NCBI GenBank assembly: GCA_946482325.1
Contig: CAMLRA010000076.1
Span: 1-18,556 of the forward strand
Direction: 5' to 3'
From: an uncultured Chromatiaceae bacterium
GTDB taxonomy: Bacteria > Pseudomonadota > Gammaproteobacteria > Enterobacterales > Alteromonadaceae
Length of the DNA stretch: 18,556 bases
Positions 1 to 7,382 of this stretch are shown in pieces. Position 1 is the first letter of the stretch, and each line of letters begins with the position of its first letter. Made by a program: the position numbers and the translations under genes. The notes under the pieces were generated by a model that ran no database searches, had not been told where the DNA came from, and worked only from the letters and a program-made list of their open reading frames with translations.

Positions 1-442
1 CCACCGTGCAATTGATGTAGAGCCTACCTGGGCGCCTGATGGTAGAAGTATTTTATTTTCTTCAGAACGTGGTGGACGGCCGCAACTTTATTCTGTAGAA
101 CTGGGTTCAAATCAGGTTACCCGTGTAACTTTTGAGGGTGAAATGAACCTGGCAGGCAAATATACGCCAAATGGTCAAGCAATAGTTATGGTAAACCGGA
201 CAAACGGTCAGTATAATATCGCCCGCATGGATAGAACTACAAAGTTTATGCAAGTGCTGACACGGACTTACCTGGACGAGTCACCAAGCATTGCGCCAAA
301 CGGCTCAATGATTATCTATAGTACTTTGCATGGTAGTAATACCCAAGTACTGGCACTGGTGTCCATGGATGGTCGCTTTAAAGCAAGGCTGCCAGCTACC
401 AACGGCCGGGTTAAATCACCGGCCTGGTCGCCGTTTTTATAA
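1..442 (+). CDS. tolB: Tol-Pal system beta-propeller protein TolB, C-terminal part (5' end outside window)
   Basis: The reading frame is open from base 2 to the stop at 440-442 and gives the last 146 residues of a TolB-type periplasmic beta-propeller. The WD40-like PD40 repeats are visible as [19 protein letters not shown], then a second repeat around [15 protein letters not shown], with the final blade ending PAWSPFL. TolB works in the periplasm, binding Pal and linking it to the inner-membrane TolQRA complex that keeps the outer membrane tethered during division. The pal gene follows 42 bases later, the standard tol-pal order. The signal peptide and N-terminal domain lie upstream of the window. 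Identification is secure from sequence pattern plus gene order. Confidence 0.95.
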   Translation, partial: HRAIDVEPTWAPDGRSILFSSERGGRPQLYSVELGSNQVTRVTFEGEMNLAGKYTPNGQAIVMVNRTNGQYNIARMDRTTKFMQVLTRTYLDESPSIAPNGSMIIYSTLHGSNTQVLALVSMDGRFKARLPATNGRVKSPAWSPFL

Positions 443-484
443 AATACAAAAATTTGGTTAAATCGTAATACTAAGGACAACATC

Positions 485-991
485 ATGAACTTAAATAAAG
501 TTTTAAAAGGTTTGTTAGTTGCTGTGCCAGTGCTGACTTTAGCTGCATGTAGCTCTAACAATGAAACTGACGCTGGCGATGCAAATGCAAACGCTAACCA
601 GGCAGTAGTTGCAGACCAAGGTCTGAGCGATGCAGAACAACTGCGTCAGCAATTAGAAGCTCTGCGTCAGCAAAACACTATTTACTTCGACTTCGACAAG
701 TCTGACATCCGTTCTGAATTCGCTTCAGTTCTGGACGCGCACGCTGCATTCCTGCGCGCTCGCACTACTATCTCTGTAACTATTGAAGGTCACACTGATG
801 CACGCGGTACTCCAGAGTACAACATTGCACTGGGCGAGCGTCGTGGTCAGTCAGTTCAGAAATACCTGGAAAACCTGGGTGTTGCTGCTGGTCAGATGTC
901 TGTAGTGAGCTACGGTGAAGAGAAACCAGTTGACGCTGGCAACACCGAAGAGTCATTCGCTAAAAACCGTCGCGCTGTTCTGGTTTACTAA
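485..991 (+). CDS. pal: Peptidoglycan-associated lipoprotein Pal
   Basis: 168 residues, the usual Pal length. A lipoprotein signal peptide ends in the lipobox LAAC, with Cys22 the predicted lipidation site; an Ala/Asn/Asp-rich linker follows (about 23-45), then an OmpA-like peptidoglycan-binding domain (about 65-168). The diaminopimelate-binding segment is visible as GHTDARGTPEYN (Asp105) and the closing NRRAV motif around residue 161. Pal anchors the outer membrane to peptidoglycan and is the partner of TolB. The ATG is preceded by an AAGGA ribosome site at 473-477, seven bases upstream. The gene lies between tolB and cpoB, so it is almost certainly co-transcribed with them. Confidence 0.97.
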   Translation: MNLNKVLKGLLVAVPVLTLAACSSNNETDAGDANANANQAVVADQGLSDAEQLRQQLEALRQQNTIYFDFDKSDIRSEFASVLDAHAAFLRARTTISVTIEGHTDARGTPEYNIALGERRGQSVQKYLENLGVAAGQMSVVSYGEEKPVDAGNTEESFAKNRRAVLVY

Positions 992-1009
992 TTTAAGTTG
1001 TGAGTTTGC

Positions 1010-1876
1010 ATGACCGTTAAGAAGTCGCTTGTAACTGTATTAACACTGGTCGCGACTACTGTGGCCGCAGATCCTGCTCCAGTGGCAGATTTGAGTCGCA
1101 GTAGTAGTCAGGGTATTTCCACGCAGACCACTGCACGCAGTGGTTCGGTTTCAGAGAGGCTTGCCGCGCTGGAACGAGTGGTGGATGCACGGGCAGCCGC
1201 ACAGCTGGCAATGCAGCAACAGCTCGAGACTCTGTTAACAGAAGTCAGCGAGTTACGTGGCACGACGGAAGAGCACTCCTACAAATTAGAGCAGATATTA
1301 CAGCAACAGCGGGATATCTATCAGGAAATTGACCGCCGGCTCGGTGGTGCAGCAGCAGGTGCAGCGTCTACTCAGTCGCAAGCACCAGCGCAGCAAGAAG
1401 CCGTAGTGCCAGCGGGCAATCCTGCAGCCGTTGTAGCAGCCGATGAGGCTGCTGCAGCGGAATCTGCAGCACCAACTCCACAGGTTGCTGCAACAGGTCA
1501 GCTCAATGAAGCGCAGGCTTATGAGCAGGCAATCAATTATGTCGTGAAAGACCGCAACTACGCGGCCGCTATCCCGGCGTTTGAAGATTTCATTAAGAAC
1601 TATCCAAATTCTGAATACACCTCGACCTCGCATTATTGGCTGGGGCAGTTGTATTATCAGAAAAACGAATTCGCAAAAGCCAAAACGCATTATGAGCGTG
1701 TTGTGAAACAGTTCCCGAACTCGAGTAAAGTTCCGGACGCATTATTAAAGTTGGGTTTAGTTGCGGATAAGCAGAATGATGCTGCCGCAGCGAAAAAATA
1801 CTATAACCAGCTGATAAAAAGCTTTCCAAAGTCCAAGGCTGCAGCTACTGCAAAAGCCAAACTTGAATCCCGATAA
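1010..1876 (+). CDS. cpoB: Cell division coordinator CpoB (YbgF)
   Basis: 288 residues. A Sec signal peptide (about 1-20, ending VAA before DP) is followed by a coiled-coil segment (about 47-112, many Leu/Gln/Glu heptads), an Ala/Pro-rich low-complexity linker (about 112-165) and a C-terminal TPR-like domain (about 165-288) with repeats such as YAAAIPAFEDFIKNYPNSEY and FAKAKTHYERVVKQFPNS. CpoB is the periplasmic trimer that couples outer-membrane constriction by Tol-Pal with septal peptidoglycan synthesis (PBP1B/LpoB in E. coli). It starts 19 bases after pal; the ribosome site is weak (GTGAG). A rho-independent terminator begins on its stop codon, so this is the last gene of the tol-pal operon. 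The older name is ybgF. Confidence 0.95.
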   Translation: MTVKKSLVTVLTLVATTVAADPAPVADLSRSSSQGISTQTTARSGSVSERLAALERVVDARAAAQLAMQQQLETLLTEVSELRGTTEEHSYKLEQILQQQRDIYQEIDRRLGGAAAGAASTQSQAPAQQEAVVPAGNPAAVVAADEAAAAESAAPTPQVAATGQLNEAQAYEQAINYVVKDRNYAAAIPAFEDFIKNYPNSEYTSTSHYWLGQLYYQKNEFAKAKTHYERVVKQFPNSSKVPDALLKLGLVADKQNDAAAAKKYYNQLIKSFPKSKAAATAKAKLESR

Positions 1877-1899
1877 AACCGCGTTTACGCGGTTTTTTC
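1875..1899 (+). terminator. Rho-independent terminator of the tol-pal-cpoB operon
   Basis: A 9-bp perfect stem (AAAACCGCG / CGCGGTTTT, 1875-1883 with 1888-1896) closes a TTTA loop and runs into a T tract. It starts inside the cpoB stop codon. Confidence 0.9.
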
Positions 1900-2091
1900 T
1901 TATGTGTACTTTCTTCTGTGTCCAAATTTGAGCACAAGACTTGGTTCTACCGTCTTGGATTTAGCTTTTGGTTTGTTCTTAGTTCAAAAAAATCAATAAA
2001 GTACTTTGCGACAGAATCAGTTACTTCTTCGCCATAGTGCCGGTCTTTTAAGCAGTCAGCAGGCTAAAACGATGTTTTTGCCAGATTTTGG

Positions 2092-2119
2092 TTGCACTGT
2101 GCGTGTAAATAAGTAAGAT
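2092..2119 (+). promoter_or_regulatory. Promoter of the tRNA-Lys pair
   Basis: TTGCAC (-35, 2092-2097), a 16-base spacer and TAAGAT (-10, 2114-2119). The sequence just after the -10, ATGCGTCCGCG, is GC-rich, the discriminator type typical of stringently controlled stable-RNA promoters. The predicted transcription start is about 2126, a few bases before the mature tRNA. Confidence 0.65.
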
Positions 2120-2134
2120 ATGCGTCCGCGAGAG

Positions 2135-2210
2135 GGGTCATTAGCTCAGCTGGTAGAGCAGCGGACTTTTAATCCGTTGGTCGATGGTTCGAATCCATCA
2201 TGACCCACCA
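2135..2210 (+). tRNA. tRNA-Lys (anticodon TTT), copy 1
   Basis: 76 nt including an encoded CCA. The acceptor stem pairs GGGTCAT with ATGACCC (2200-2206); D-loop AGCTCAGCTGGTAGAGC and T-loop GGTTCGAATCC are canonical. The anticodon loop CTTTTAA places TTT at 2168-2170, reading Lys codons AAA/AAG. It is identical over its whole length to the copy 20 bases downstream and is expected to be processed from one precursor with it. Confidence 0.98.
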
Positions 2211-2230
2211 ATCTGAAATTCCTCTTTTGA

Positions 2231-2306
2231 GGGTCATTAGCTCAGCTGGTAGAGCAGCGGACTTTTAATCCGTTGGTCGATGGTTCGAATCCATCATGAC
2301 CCACCA
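2231..2306 (+). tRNA. tRNA-Lys (anticodon TTT), copy 2
   Basis: 76 nt, base-for-base identical to the preceding tRNA-Lys, with encoded CCA at 2304-2306. The 20-base spacer (ATCTGAAATTCCTCTTTTGA) has no promoter-like elements, so the two copies are read as a tandem transcript. No terminator is visible between this gene and nadA. Confidence 0.98.
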
Positions 2307-2362
2307 ATTCCCGAATATCCCAATCGCTTTGCCATCTTGTGTCTCTCAGGCGCAAAGCTGTG

Positions 2363-2368
2363 TATAAT
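2363..2368 (+). promoter_or_regulatory. Candidate -10 box upstream of nadA
   Basis: A perfect TATAAT 33 bases before the nadA ATG, in the context GTGTATAATACGCC. No good -35 box sits at 16-18 bases; TTGTGT (2337-2342) is at 20. Read-through from the tRNA-Lys pair is also possible. Confidence 0.5.
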
Positions 2369-2400
2369 ACGCCACCTTTTTCAGCCCGGAGTTTATCCGC

Positions 2401-3459
2401 ATGAATCAAGCGCTGCATTTTAACGAACTTGACTTCGTCTTCCCGAAAAAGCCTGTGCCACTGTCGTCCGATGACAAACAAGCGTACAAGGGCCGGATTA
2501 AAGCCTTATTACAGCAAAAAGATGCTGTGTTAGTCGCGCACTACTACACAGACCCGGAGATCCAGGCCTTGGCCGAAGAGACTGGTGGTTGTGTCTCTGA
2601 TTCACTAGAAATGGCCCGCTTTGGCAATGCCCATCCGGCGAAAACGCTAATCGTCGCAGGTGTGAAATTCATGGGTGAAACCGCCAAAATCCTCAATCCG
2701 GAAAAGACAGTGTTAATGCCAACGTTGGAAGCAACCTGTTCACTGGATCTGGGTTGCCCAGCCGACGCGTTCTCAGCATTTTGTGATGAGCATCCGGACC
2801 GTGTCGTTGTAGTCTATGCGAATACTTCTGCAGCCGTGAAGGCTCGCGCTGACTGGGTGGTGACTTCGTCCATTGCATTAGATGTAGTGGAGCATCTGGA
2901 TAGTGAAGGCAAAAAAATTCTGTGGGGACCGGATCGGCATTTAGGTGCCTATGTTCAGAAACAAACCGGCGCCGACATGATTTTATGGCAGGGCGCCTGT
3001 ATCGTACATGATGAGTTCAAAGCCAAAGCTTTGGTTGAGCTGAAGAAACAGCATCCGCAAGCCGCTGTGCTGGTGCATCCAGAGTCGCCGGCCAGTGTGG
3101 TTGACCTGGCAGATGCTGTAGGTTCCACCAGCCAGCTGATCAAAGCCAGCCAGACATTGCCCAATGACACTTTTATCGTCGCAACAGATCGCGGTATCTT
3201 TTATAAGATGCAGCAGGCGATGCCGGACAAGACCTTTATTGAAGCGCCGACCGGCGGTAACGGCGCCACTTGTCGCAGCTGTGCACATTGCCCCTGGATG
3301 GCGATGAATGGCTTGCAGGCGATTGAAGCCGCTTTAACTGACGCGCAGGGCCACGAGATTTTTGTTGATGCAGCACTGCGTGAACAGGCGTTAGTGCCAC
3401 TGAACCGGATGCTTGGTTTTGCCAAAAGCAATAAGGTTGCGGTCAGAGGCAATGCCTGA
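2401..3459 (+). CDS. nadA: Quinolinate synthase NadA
   Basis: 352 residues, the usual length for the E. coli-type enzyme. NadA condenses iminoaspartate with dihydroxyacetone phosphate to quinolinate in de novo NAD synthesis, in the cytoplasm, with a [4Fe-4S] cluster. The three cluster cysteines fall at the same numbers as in E. coli: Cys113 (ATCSLDLGC), Cys200 ([11 protein letters not shown]) and Cys297 in the CRSCAHC motif (291-297). The substrate-binding segments [11 protein letters not shown] (about 45-55) and HPESPASVV (about 226-234) are present. A GGAG ribosome site lies at 2388-2391, nine bases before the ATG. The product and the flanking tRNAs are typical core genome. Confidence 0.97.
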   Translation: MNQALHFNELDFVFPKKPVPLSSDDKQAYKGRIKALLQQKDAVLVAHYYTDPEIQALAEETGGCVSDSLEMARFGNAHPAKTLIVAGVKFMGETAKILNPEKTVLMPTLEATCSLDLGCPADAFSAFCDEHPDRVVVVYANTSAAVKARADWVVTSSIALDVVEHLDSEGKKILWGPDRHLGAYVQKQTGADMILWQGACIVHDEFKAKALVELKKQHPQAAVLVHPESPASVVDLADAVGSTSQLIKASQTLPNDTFIVATDRGIFYKMQQAMPDKTFIEAPTGGNGATCRSCAHCPWMAMNGLQAIEAALTDAQGHEIFVDAALREQALVPLNRMLGFAKSNKVAVRGNA

Positions 3460-3523
3460 CAAAATCCGGCGCTGCTAAACTGCTGAAAATTACAGCGAAT
3501 AACGGCGCTTCGGTATTTTCCAG

Positions 3524-3552
3524 TTGCCAAGGCCACAGAATTTACCTAGTAT
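3524..3552 (+). promoter_or_regulatory. Promoter of tRNA-Ser(GGA)
   Basis: TTGCCA (-35, 3524-3529), exactly 17 bases, then TAGTAT (-10, 3547-3552), followed by a GC-rich discriminator (GTCGGCGC). The start would be near 3559, about 19 bases before the mature tRNA. Confidence 0.65.
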
Positions 3553-3577
3553 GTCGGCGCTTGCTGAGGCAAGTCCC

Positions 3578-3667
3578 GGAGAGATGGCTGAGTGGCTGAA
3601 GGCGCACGCCTGGAAAGTGTGTTTAGGTTAACCCCTAACGAGGGTTCGAATCCCTCTCTCTCCGCCA
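3578..3667 (+). tRNA. tRNA-Ser (anticodon GGA)
   Basis: 90 nt with encoded CCA, the long class II form with a variable arm (about GGTTAACCCCTAACGA). The acceptor stem pairs GGAGAGA with TCTCTCC, discriminator G. The anticodon loop CTGGAAA puts GGA at 3612-3614, reading UCC/UCU. T-arm GGGTTCGAATCCC is canonical. It closely matches the E. coli serW/serX type from memory. It has its own promoter and terminator and forms the left border of the lipid-linked sugar cassette. Confidence 0.98.
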
Positions 3668-3675
3668 TATTCCGC

Positions 3676-3707
3676 AAAAGCCCCGCATTCTGATGCGGGG
3701 CTTTTTT
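3676..3707 (+). terminator. Rho-independent terminator after tRNA-Ser
   Basis: A 13-bp perfect stem (AAAAGCCCCGCAT, 3676-3688, with ATGCGGGGCTTTT, 3693-3705) around a TCTG loop, followed by T residues. It should separate tRNA-Ser transcription from the downstream cassette. Confidence 0.93.
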
Positions 3708-3809
3708 GTTTCAGCGTTATATCATAAGTACTGTGCTGACAGTCAAATACTGATGGTTACCCCCATTAGCCTGTGAGTGCGGCAAAGAGGGCACGATGCG
3801 GTGTTGGCA

Positions 3810-3838
3810 TTGACAGAAATCCGCTGTGCAGTGAAAGT
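3810..3838 (+). promoter_or_regulatory. Possible promoter of the lipid-linked pentose cassette
   Basis: A perfect TTGACA at 3810-3815 is followed after 17 bases by GAAAGT (3833-3838), which keeps only three of the six -10 positions. It is the best candidate in the 164 bases between the tRNA-Ser terminator and the first cassette gene. A poor -10 may mean low basal or activated expression. Confidence 0.35.
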
Positions 3839-3871
3839 GATCAGTGAAAAGATCTAAATGGATTGGACTGA

Positions 3872-5335
3872 ATGTCAGAAGAATTAGCAGGTTGCGTCGG
3901 AGATCATCTAGAGCGGACTGTTCCGCTTGTCGTTGATCTGGATGGCACTTTGTTGCGGTCAGATCTTTTGGTTGAAACCGGCTTTTTATGGCTGCGCCAG
4001 CAGCCCTTAAATTTTCCGAAACTGGTGGTGTGGTTAGCGCAGGGGAAAACGGTATTAAAGCAACATCTGGCTAATGCCGTCAGCCCTGAGGTATCTGAAC
4101 TGCCCTATGACCTTGCAGTCCTGCAGTTTATTCGCGAGCAACGTGCAATAGGTCGTCGAATTATCCTGGCGACTGCCTCTCATCAAACGTTGGCTGACAA
4201 AATAGCTGTGCATCTGGCACTCTTTGACGAGGTATTGGCTACCCAAGGGCAGTTGAATCTGTCGGCTGAAACCAAGTTAAAAGTTCTGGTCGAGCGTTTT
4301 GGTGAACGCGGTTTTGACTACATGGGGAATTCGGCTGATGACTTGGTCGTATTTAATGGTGCACGTTACGCTTATGTGGTCAATGCATCCGCAAGCGTGC
4401 AAAAACAAGCAAAACGGCTCGGCAATGTTGCTGCTGTGATGGGGCAGCTCGAGGCAGGCGTGGCTGATTGGTGTCAGGCGCTTCGCATGCATCAATGGGT
4501 CAAGAATCTGCTGATTTTTGTGCCGCTCCTGGCTGCTCACCGGGCGCATGAGTGGCCTTTGCTGTGGTCGGCCTTTCTCGTCTTTATCTGTTTTAGTTTA
4601 TGTGCTTCCAGTGTTTATCTATTAAACGATTTGTTCGATTTGCCTGACGATCGTCACCACCCATTAAAAAAACATCGACCTATACCCAGTGGCCGGGTCT
4701 CGCTGCATTCGGTGCTCGTGCTTTGTCCATTGCTGCTGCTTACAGCTTTCGGGTTGGCGTTATGGTTGTTACCAGCAGTCGCATTGTTGGGATTGGCCGC
4801 TTATTATTTGCTGACCTTGTGTTATTCGGTGTGGTTAAAACGCTTGGTGATCCTCGACGTCGTTACCTTGGCCACCCTTTACACTAGCCGACTGATGGTC
4901 GGGGCCCTTGCACTCGGTATAGCATTGTCGTTCTGGCTGTTGGCGTTTTCCATGTTTATGTTTTTGAGTCTGGCGTTGGTCAAACGATATGCGGAATTGG
5001 TTCAGGTGCGGGCAAGTCGTCGTAGCCTGAAGGCTCGGGGGCGCGGTTATTTTTCCGATGATTTGCATATGATAGCGACGCTGGGGGCATCGTCCGGTTA
5101 CATGACGGTGCTGGTGATGGCGTTGTATGTCAACGACAGTCGTATTACGCAACTTTACCACCGGCCCGAATGGATCTGGCTCGCTTGTCCCATTTTGTTG
5201 ATTTGGATCAGTCGGGTTTGGATGCTGGCACATCGCGGGCAAATGAACGAAGACCCGGTGATTTTTGCGTTGCGTGACAAAGTTAGTATCTTCATGGGCC
5301 TGCTGGTTTTGTCGGTCTTTTGGATGGCAACATGA
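3872..5335 (+). CDS. HAD phosphatase–UbiA fusion, probable polyprenyl-phosphate phosphoribosyltransferase/phosphatase
   Basis: 487 residues in two modules. Residues about 15-195 are a HAD-type phosphatase: motif I VVDLDGTLL (nucleophile Asp22, acid/base Asp24), motif II Thr101 in LATASH, Lys135, motif IV GNSADD (153-157). Residues about 200-487 are a multi-spanning UbiA prenyltransferase with the Asp motif NDLFDLPDDRHHP then KKHRPIPSG (252-274) and a later LVKRYAEL (369-376). Both resemble mycobacterial decaprenyl-phosphate phosphoribosyltransferase (Rv3806c, recalled as NDVRDVEADRxHP, KRYAEL) more than ubiquinone UbiA. Expected reactions: phosphoribosyl transfer from PRPP to polyprenyl phosphate, then removal of the 5-phosphate, at the inner membrane. 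An in-frame stop sits directly before this ATG, so no longer start exists; no clear ribosome site is seen. The stop overlaps the next start. Function is inferred from motifs and neighbours. Confidence 0.85.
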   Translation: MSEELAGCVGDHLERTVPLVVDLDGTLLRSDLLVETGFLWLRQQPLNFPKLVVWLAQGKTVLKQHLANAVSPEVSELPYDLAVLQFIREQRAIGRRIILATASHQTLADKIAVHLALFDEVLATQGQLNLSAETKLKVLVERFGERGFDYMGNSADDLVVFNGARYAYVVNASASVQKQAKRLGNVAAVMGQLEAGVADWCQALRMHQWVKNLLIFVPLLAAHRAHEWPLLWSAFLVFICFSLCASSVYLLNDLFDLPDDRHHPLKKHRPIPSGRVSLHSVLVLCPLLLLTAFGLALWLLPAVALLGLAAYYLLTLCYSVWLKRLVILDVVTLATLYTSRLMVGALALGIALSFWLLAFSMFMFLSLALVKRYAELVQVRASRRSLKARGRGYFSDDLHMIATLGASSGYMTVLVMALYVNDSRITQLYHRPEWIWLACPILLIWISRVWMLAHRGQMNEDPVIFALRDKVSIFMGLLVLSVFWMAT

Positions 5336-6645
5336 CAGCAACAGTGCTCAGTTGGGGGTTGTATCCACATTACCCACAGCAGGTCCACTCTGTCGTGTGG
5401 CGTGATCAGCTGACACGTTCAATTGCATCACTACAATACAAGCATGAAACTTTTTTACCTTTTGGTCTAGGCCGCAGTTATGGCGATAGCTGTCTTGCGC
5501 AAAGCGGGCAGGTGATGCAGCTCAATGGCATGGATAGGTTTATCAGTGCAGATTGGTCGCAAGGCATACTTCATGCTGAAGCTGGTGTAACACTGTCGCA
5601 GATTTTGAGCTTGGCTATCCCACATGGATGGTTTTTGCCGGTGACTCCGGGGACACGTTTTGTTACTTTAGCAGGCGCTATTGCCAATGATGTTCATTCC
5701 AACACTCAACACCGCGCCGGTACTTTTGGGCGTTTTGTGCGAAGATTGGAATTGACCCGCAGCGCCGCGGGGGGGGGGCAGGTGTCTGCAACTCAGCACC
5801 CAGAGCTCTTCAGCGCCACCATTGGTGGTTTGGGTCTGACAGGGATCATTAGCCGGGCTGAAGTGCAATTACAGCGCATCAGTGGGGCTGATTTACAAGT
5901 TCGTACAGAACGATTCCCCCATTTAAAGGATTTCTTTACGCTGTCGGCAATCGCTGAAAAAGAACATGAGTTTTGTGTTGCCTGGATTGACTGCACGGCC
6001 AAAGCCAATGAATTGGGCCGAGGTGTGATGTATGCTGCTGACTTTGCGCCACAAAGTGGTTTGAAGATTGCGCCTGCAGGTCACATACAGCTGCCATTCA
6101 CACCACCGGTTTCTCTGGTGAATTCTTGGTCATTAAAGCTTTTTAATGAGTTGTACTGGAGGAAAACGCCTGCTATTCCGGTTTCAGCGAGCCAGAGTTA
6201 TCAGCAGTTTTTTTATCCGCTTGATGGAATTTTGCATTGGAATAGACTGTACGGTCGCAGAGGTTTTCAGCAGTATCAGGCTGTTATCCCTGAGCATTGT
6301 GCAGCAGATGCAATTCGCGACATGTTGGGCATTATTGCTGCGTCTGGAACAGGCTCAGCATTGGCCGTACTTAAGCGCTGTGGCGATATCTCATCACCCG
6401 GGGTTTTATCATTTCCGATGGCAGGCACTACACTGGCATTAGATTTTCCGCAACAAGCTGCGACAGCTGCCTTGTTTCACAAGTTGGATGCTGTGGTTCG
6501 AGTGGCCGGTGGTAGACTTTATCCGGCAAAAGATGCGCATATGAGCGCAGCGGACTTTCAAAAAGGCTATCCCCACTGGTATGCAGTAGAGAAATTGCGC
6601 GATCCGGCGCTAATGTCCCGTTTTTGGCACAGAGTGACTCAATGA
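5332..6645 (+). CDS. DprE1-like FAD-dependent decaprenylphosphoryl-ribose 2'-oxidase
   Basis: 437 residues. An N-terminal FAD-binding PCMH domain shows FGLGRSYGDS (44-53), PGTRFVTLAGAIANDVH (106-122), His127 (equivalent to DprE1 His132) and GGLGLTGI (165-172). The C-terminal part has FFYPLDGILHWNRLYG, GFQQYQAVIP, SFPMAGTTLALDFP and GGRLYPAKD, with Lys400 matching catalytic Lys418 of M. tuberculosis DprE1. The enzyme would oxidise C2 of polyprenyl-phosphoryl-ribose to the keto form. The chosen ATG overlaps the previous stop as ATGA with GGATGG upstream; a TTG four codons earlier is the alternative. Oddities: a run of ten G at 5769-5778 (Gly147-149), and Ala369 where mycobacteria have the benzothiazinone-reactive Cys387. 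Alignments are from memory but several blocks agree. Confidence 0.88.
   Translation: MTATVLSWGLYPHYPQQVHSVVWRDQLTRSIASLQYKHETFLPFGLGRSYGDSCLAQSGQVMQLNGMDRFISADWSQGILHAEAGVTLSQILSLAIPHGWFLPVTPGTRFVTLAGAIANDVHSNTQHRAGTFGRFVRRLELTRSAAGGGQVSATQHPELFSATIGGLGLTGIISRAEVQLQRISGADLQVRTERFPHLKDFFTLSAIAEKEHEFCVAWIDCTAKANELGRGVMYAADFAPQSGLKIAPAGHIQLPFTPPVSLVNSWSLKLFNELYWRKTPAIPVSASQSYQQFFYPLDGILHWNRLYGRRGFQQYQAVIPEHCAADAIRDMLGIIAASGTGSALAVLKRCGDISSPGVLSFPMAGTTLALDFPQQAATAALFHKLDAVVRVAGGRLYPAKDAHMSAADFQKGYPHWYAVEKLRDPALMSRFWHRVTQ
5769..5778 (+). repeat. Homopolymeric G10 tract inside the DprE1-like gene
   Basis: Ten consecutive G (third base of Ala146 plus three GGG codons) in a surface-loop region of the FAD domain. 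Loss or gain of one base would frameshift the gene about one third of the way in. Long G tracts are known phase-variation switches and also frequent sequencing-error sites. Confidence 0.9.
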
Positions 6646-7382
6646 AAACAATTTTAGTGATTGGTGCTACATCAGCTATTGCCTGCGCTTGTGCCCGCAT
6701 CTGGGCGAGTCGGGGGGCACAGTTGATTCTGGTCGCCAGAGATTTGAACCGGCTCGAGATACTCGCCGCTGATTTGTCCCTACGCGGAGCGGTAAAAGTC
6801 GATTGTGTCCAACTGGACTTGGATGATTTGGCACAACATGAGCTGGTATTGAACCGGATCTTTGCAGATTACTCTTGTATTGACGTCAGTCTGATTGCGG
6901 TAGGGGTGTTACCTGAACAGCAAGCTTGTAGTCTGGATGCATCGCTTGCTGTGCAGCAGTTTCAGACCAATGCAGTCAGTGTAATGGCGATGTTAACATC
7001 ACTGGCGCAGCATCTTGAAAAACAGAGACGTGGTGCTATTGGTGTGATCACTTCAGTTGCAGGAGACCGCGGGCGACCATCAAATTTCTATTATGGCAGT
7101 GCGAAAGCCGCTTTATCGGTGTTCTGTGCTGGGTTGAGGGCCTCATTGTTTAAGCAAGGGCTCACGGTGACTGATATAAGACCTGGTTTTGTCGCAACTC
7201 CGATGACCGCAGGATTATTGTTGCCGCGAAAACTAGTGAGTACTCCTGAGCGCGTTGCTGTGGATATAGTGCGAGCTATCGAGCGTGGACAGTCGGTTTG
7301 TTACACCCCTGGATATTGGCGTGCCATCATGTGGGTGATCCGTCAGATCCCAGATGTCATTTTTAAACGGCTGAATTTATGA
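6642..7382 (+). CDS. DprE2-like short-chain dehydrogenase/reductase
   Basis: 246 residues, classical SDR size. Rossmann nucleotide-binding segment VIGATSAIACACA (7-19), where the usual last Gly of TGxxxGxG is Ala, as in DprE2-like members; Asn110 (QTNAVS), catalytic Ser138 (ITSVAGDRG), and Tyr151/Lys155 (YYGSAKA). PGFVATPM follows, as usual in this family. In the mycobacterial pathway DprE2 reduces the 2'-keto intermediate made by DprE1 to polyprenyl-phosphoryl-arabinose with NADH; its position right after the DprE1-like gene supports the same role. The ATG overlaps the preceding TGA as ATGA. A TTG six codons upstream is possible but would add residues with no homology. The SDR fold is certain; the substrate is inferred from context. 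Confidence 0.87.
   Translation: MKTILVIGATSAIACACARIWASRGAQLILVARDLNRLEILAADLSLRGAVKVDCVQLDLDDLAQHELVLNRIFADYSCIDVSLIAVGVLPEQQACSLDASLAVQQFQTNAVSVMAMLTSLAQHLEKQRRGAIGVITSVAGDRGRPSNFYYGSAKAALSVFCAGLRASLFKQGLTVTDIRPGFVATPMTAGLLLPRKLVSTPERVAVDIVRAIERGQSVCYTPGYWRAIMWVIRQIPDVIFKRLNL

Noticed and set aside
2135..2306. Tandem repeat resembling a repeat array
   Set aside because: The two 76-base identical units are complete tRNA-Lys genes with a 20-base spacer, not CRISPR or another repeat.
5320..5331. TTG start for the DprE1-like gene
   Set aside because: The ATG at 5332 makes the same ATGA overlap seen at the next two junctions and has GGATGG upstream.
3872..5335. 4-hydroxybenzoate polyprenyltransferase UbiA of ubiquinone synthesis
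   Set aside because: The HAD fusion, the KRYAEL and NDxxDxxxDRxHP motifs and the DprE1/DprE2-like neighbours fit a phosphoribosyltransferase better; no ubiC or other ubi gene is near.
4835..5341. Long open frame (168 codons) on the - strand inside the UbiA domain
   Set aside because: It is a shadow of the strongly supported + strand gene, has no ribosome site and its translation is His/Gln/Thr-rich with no domain pattern.
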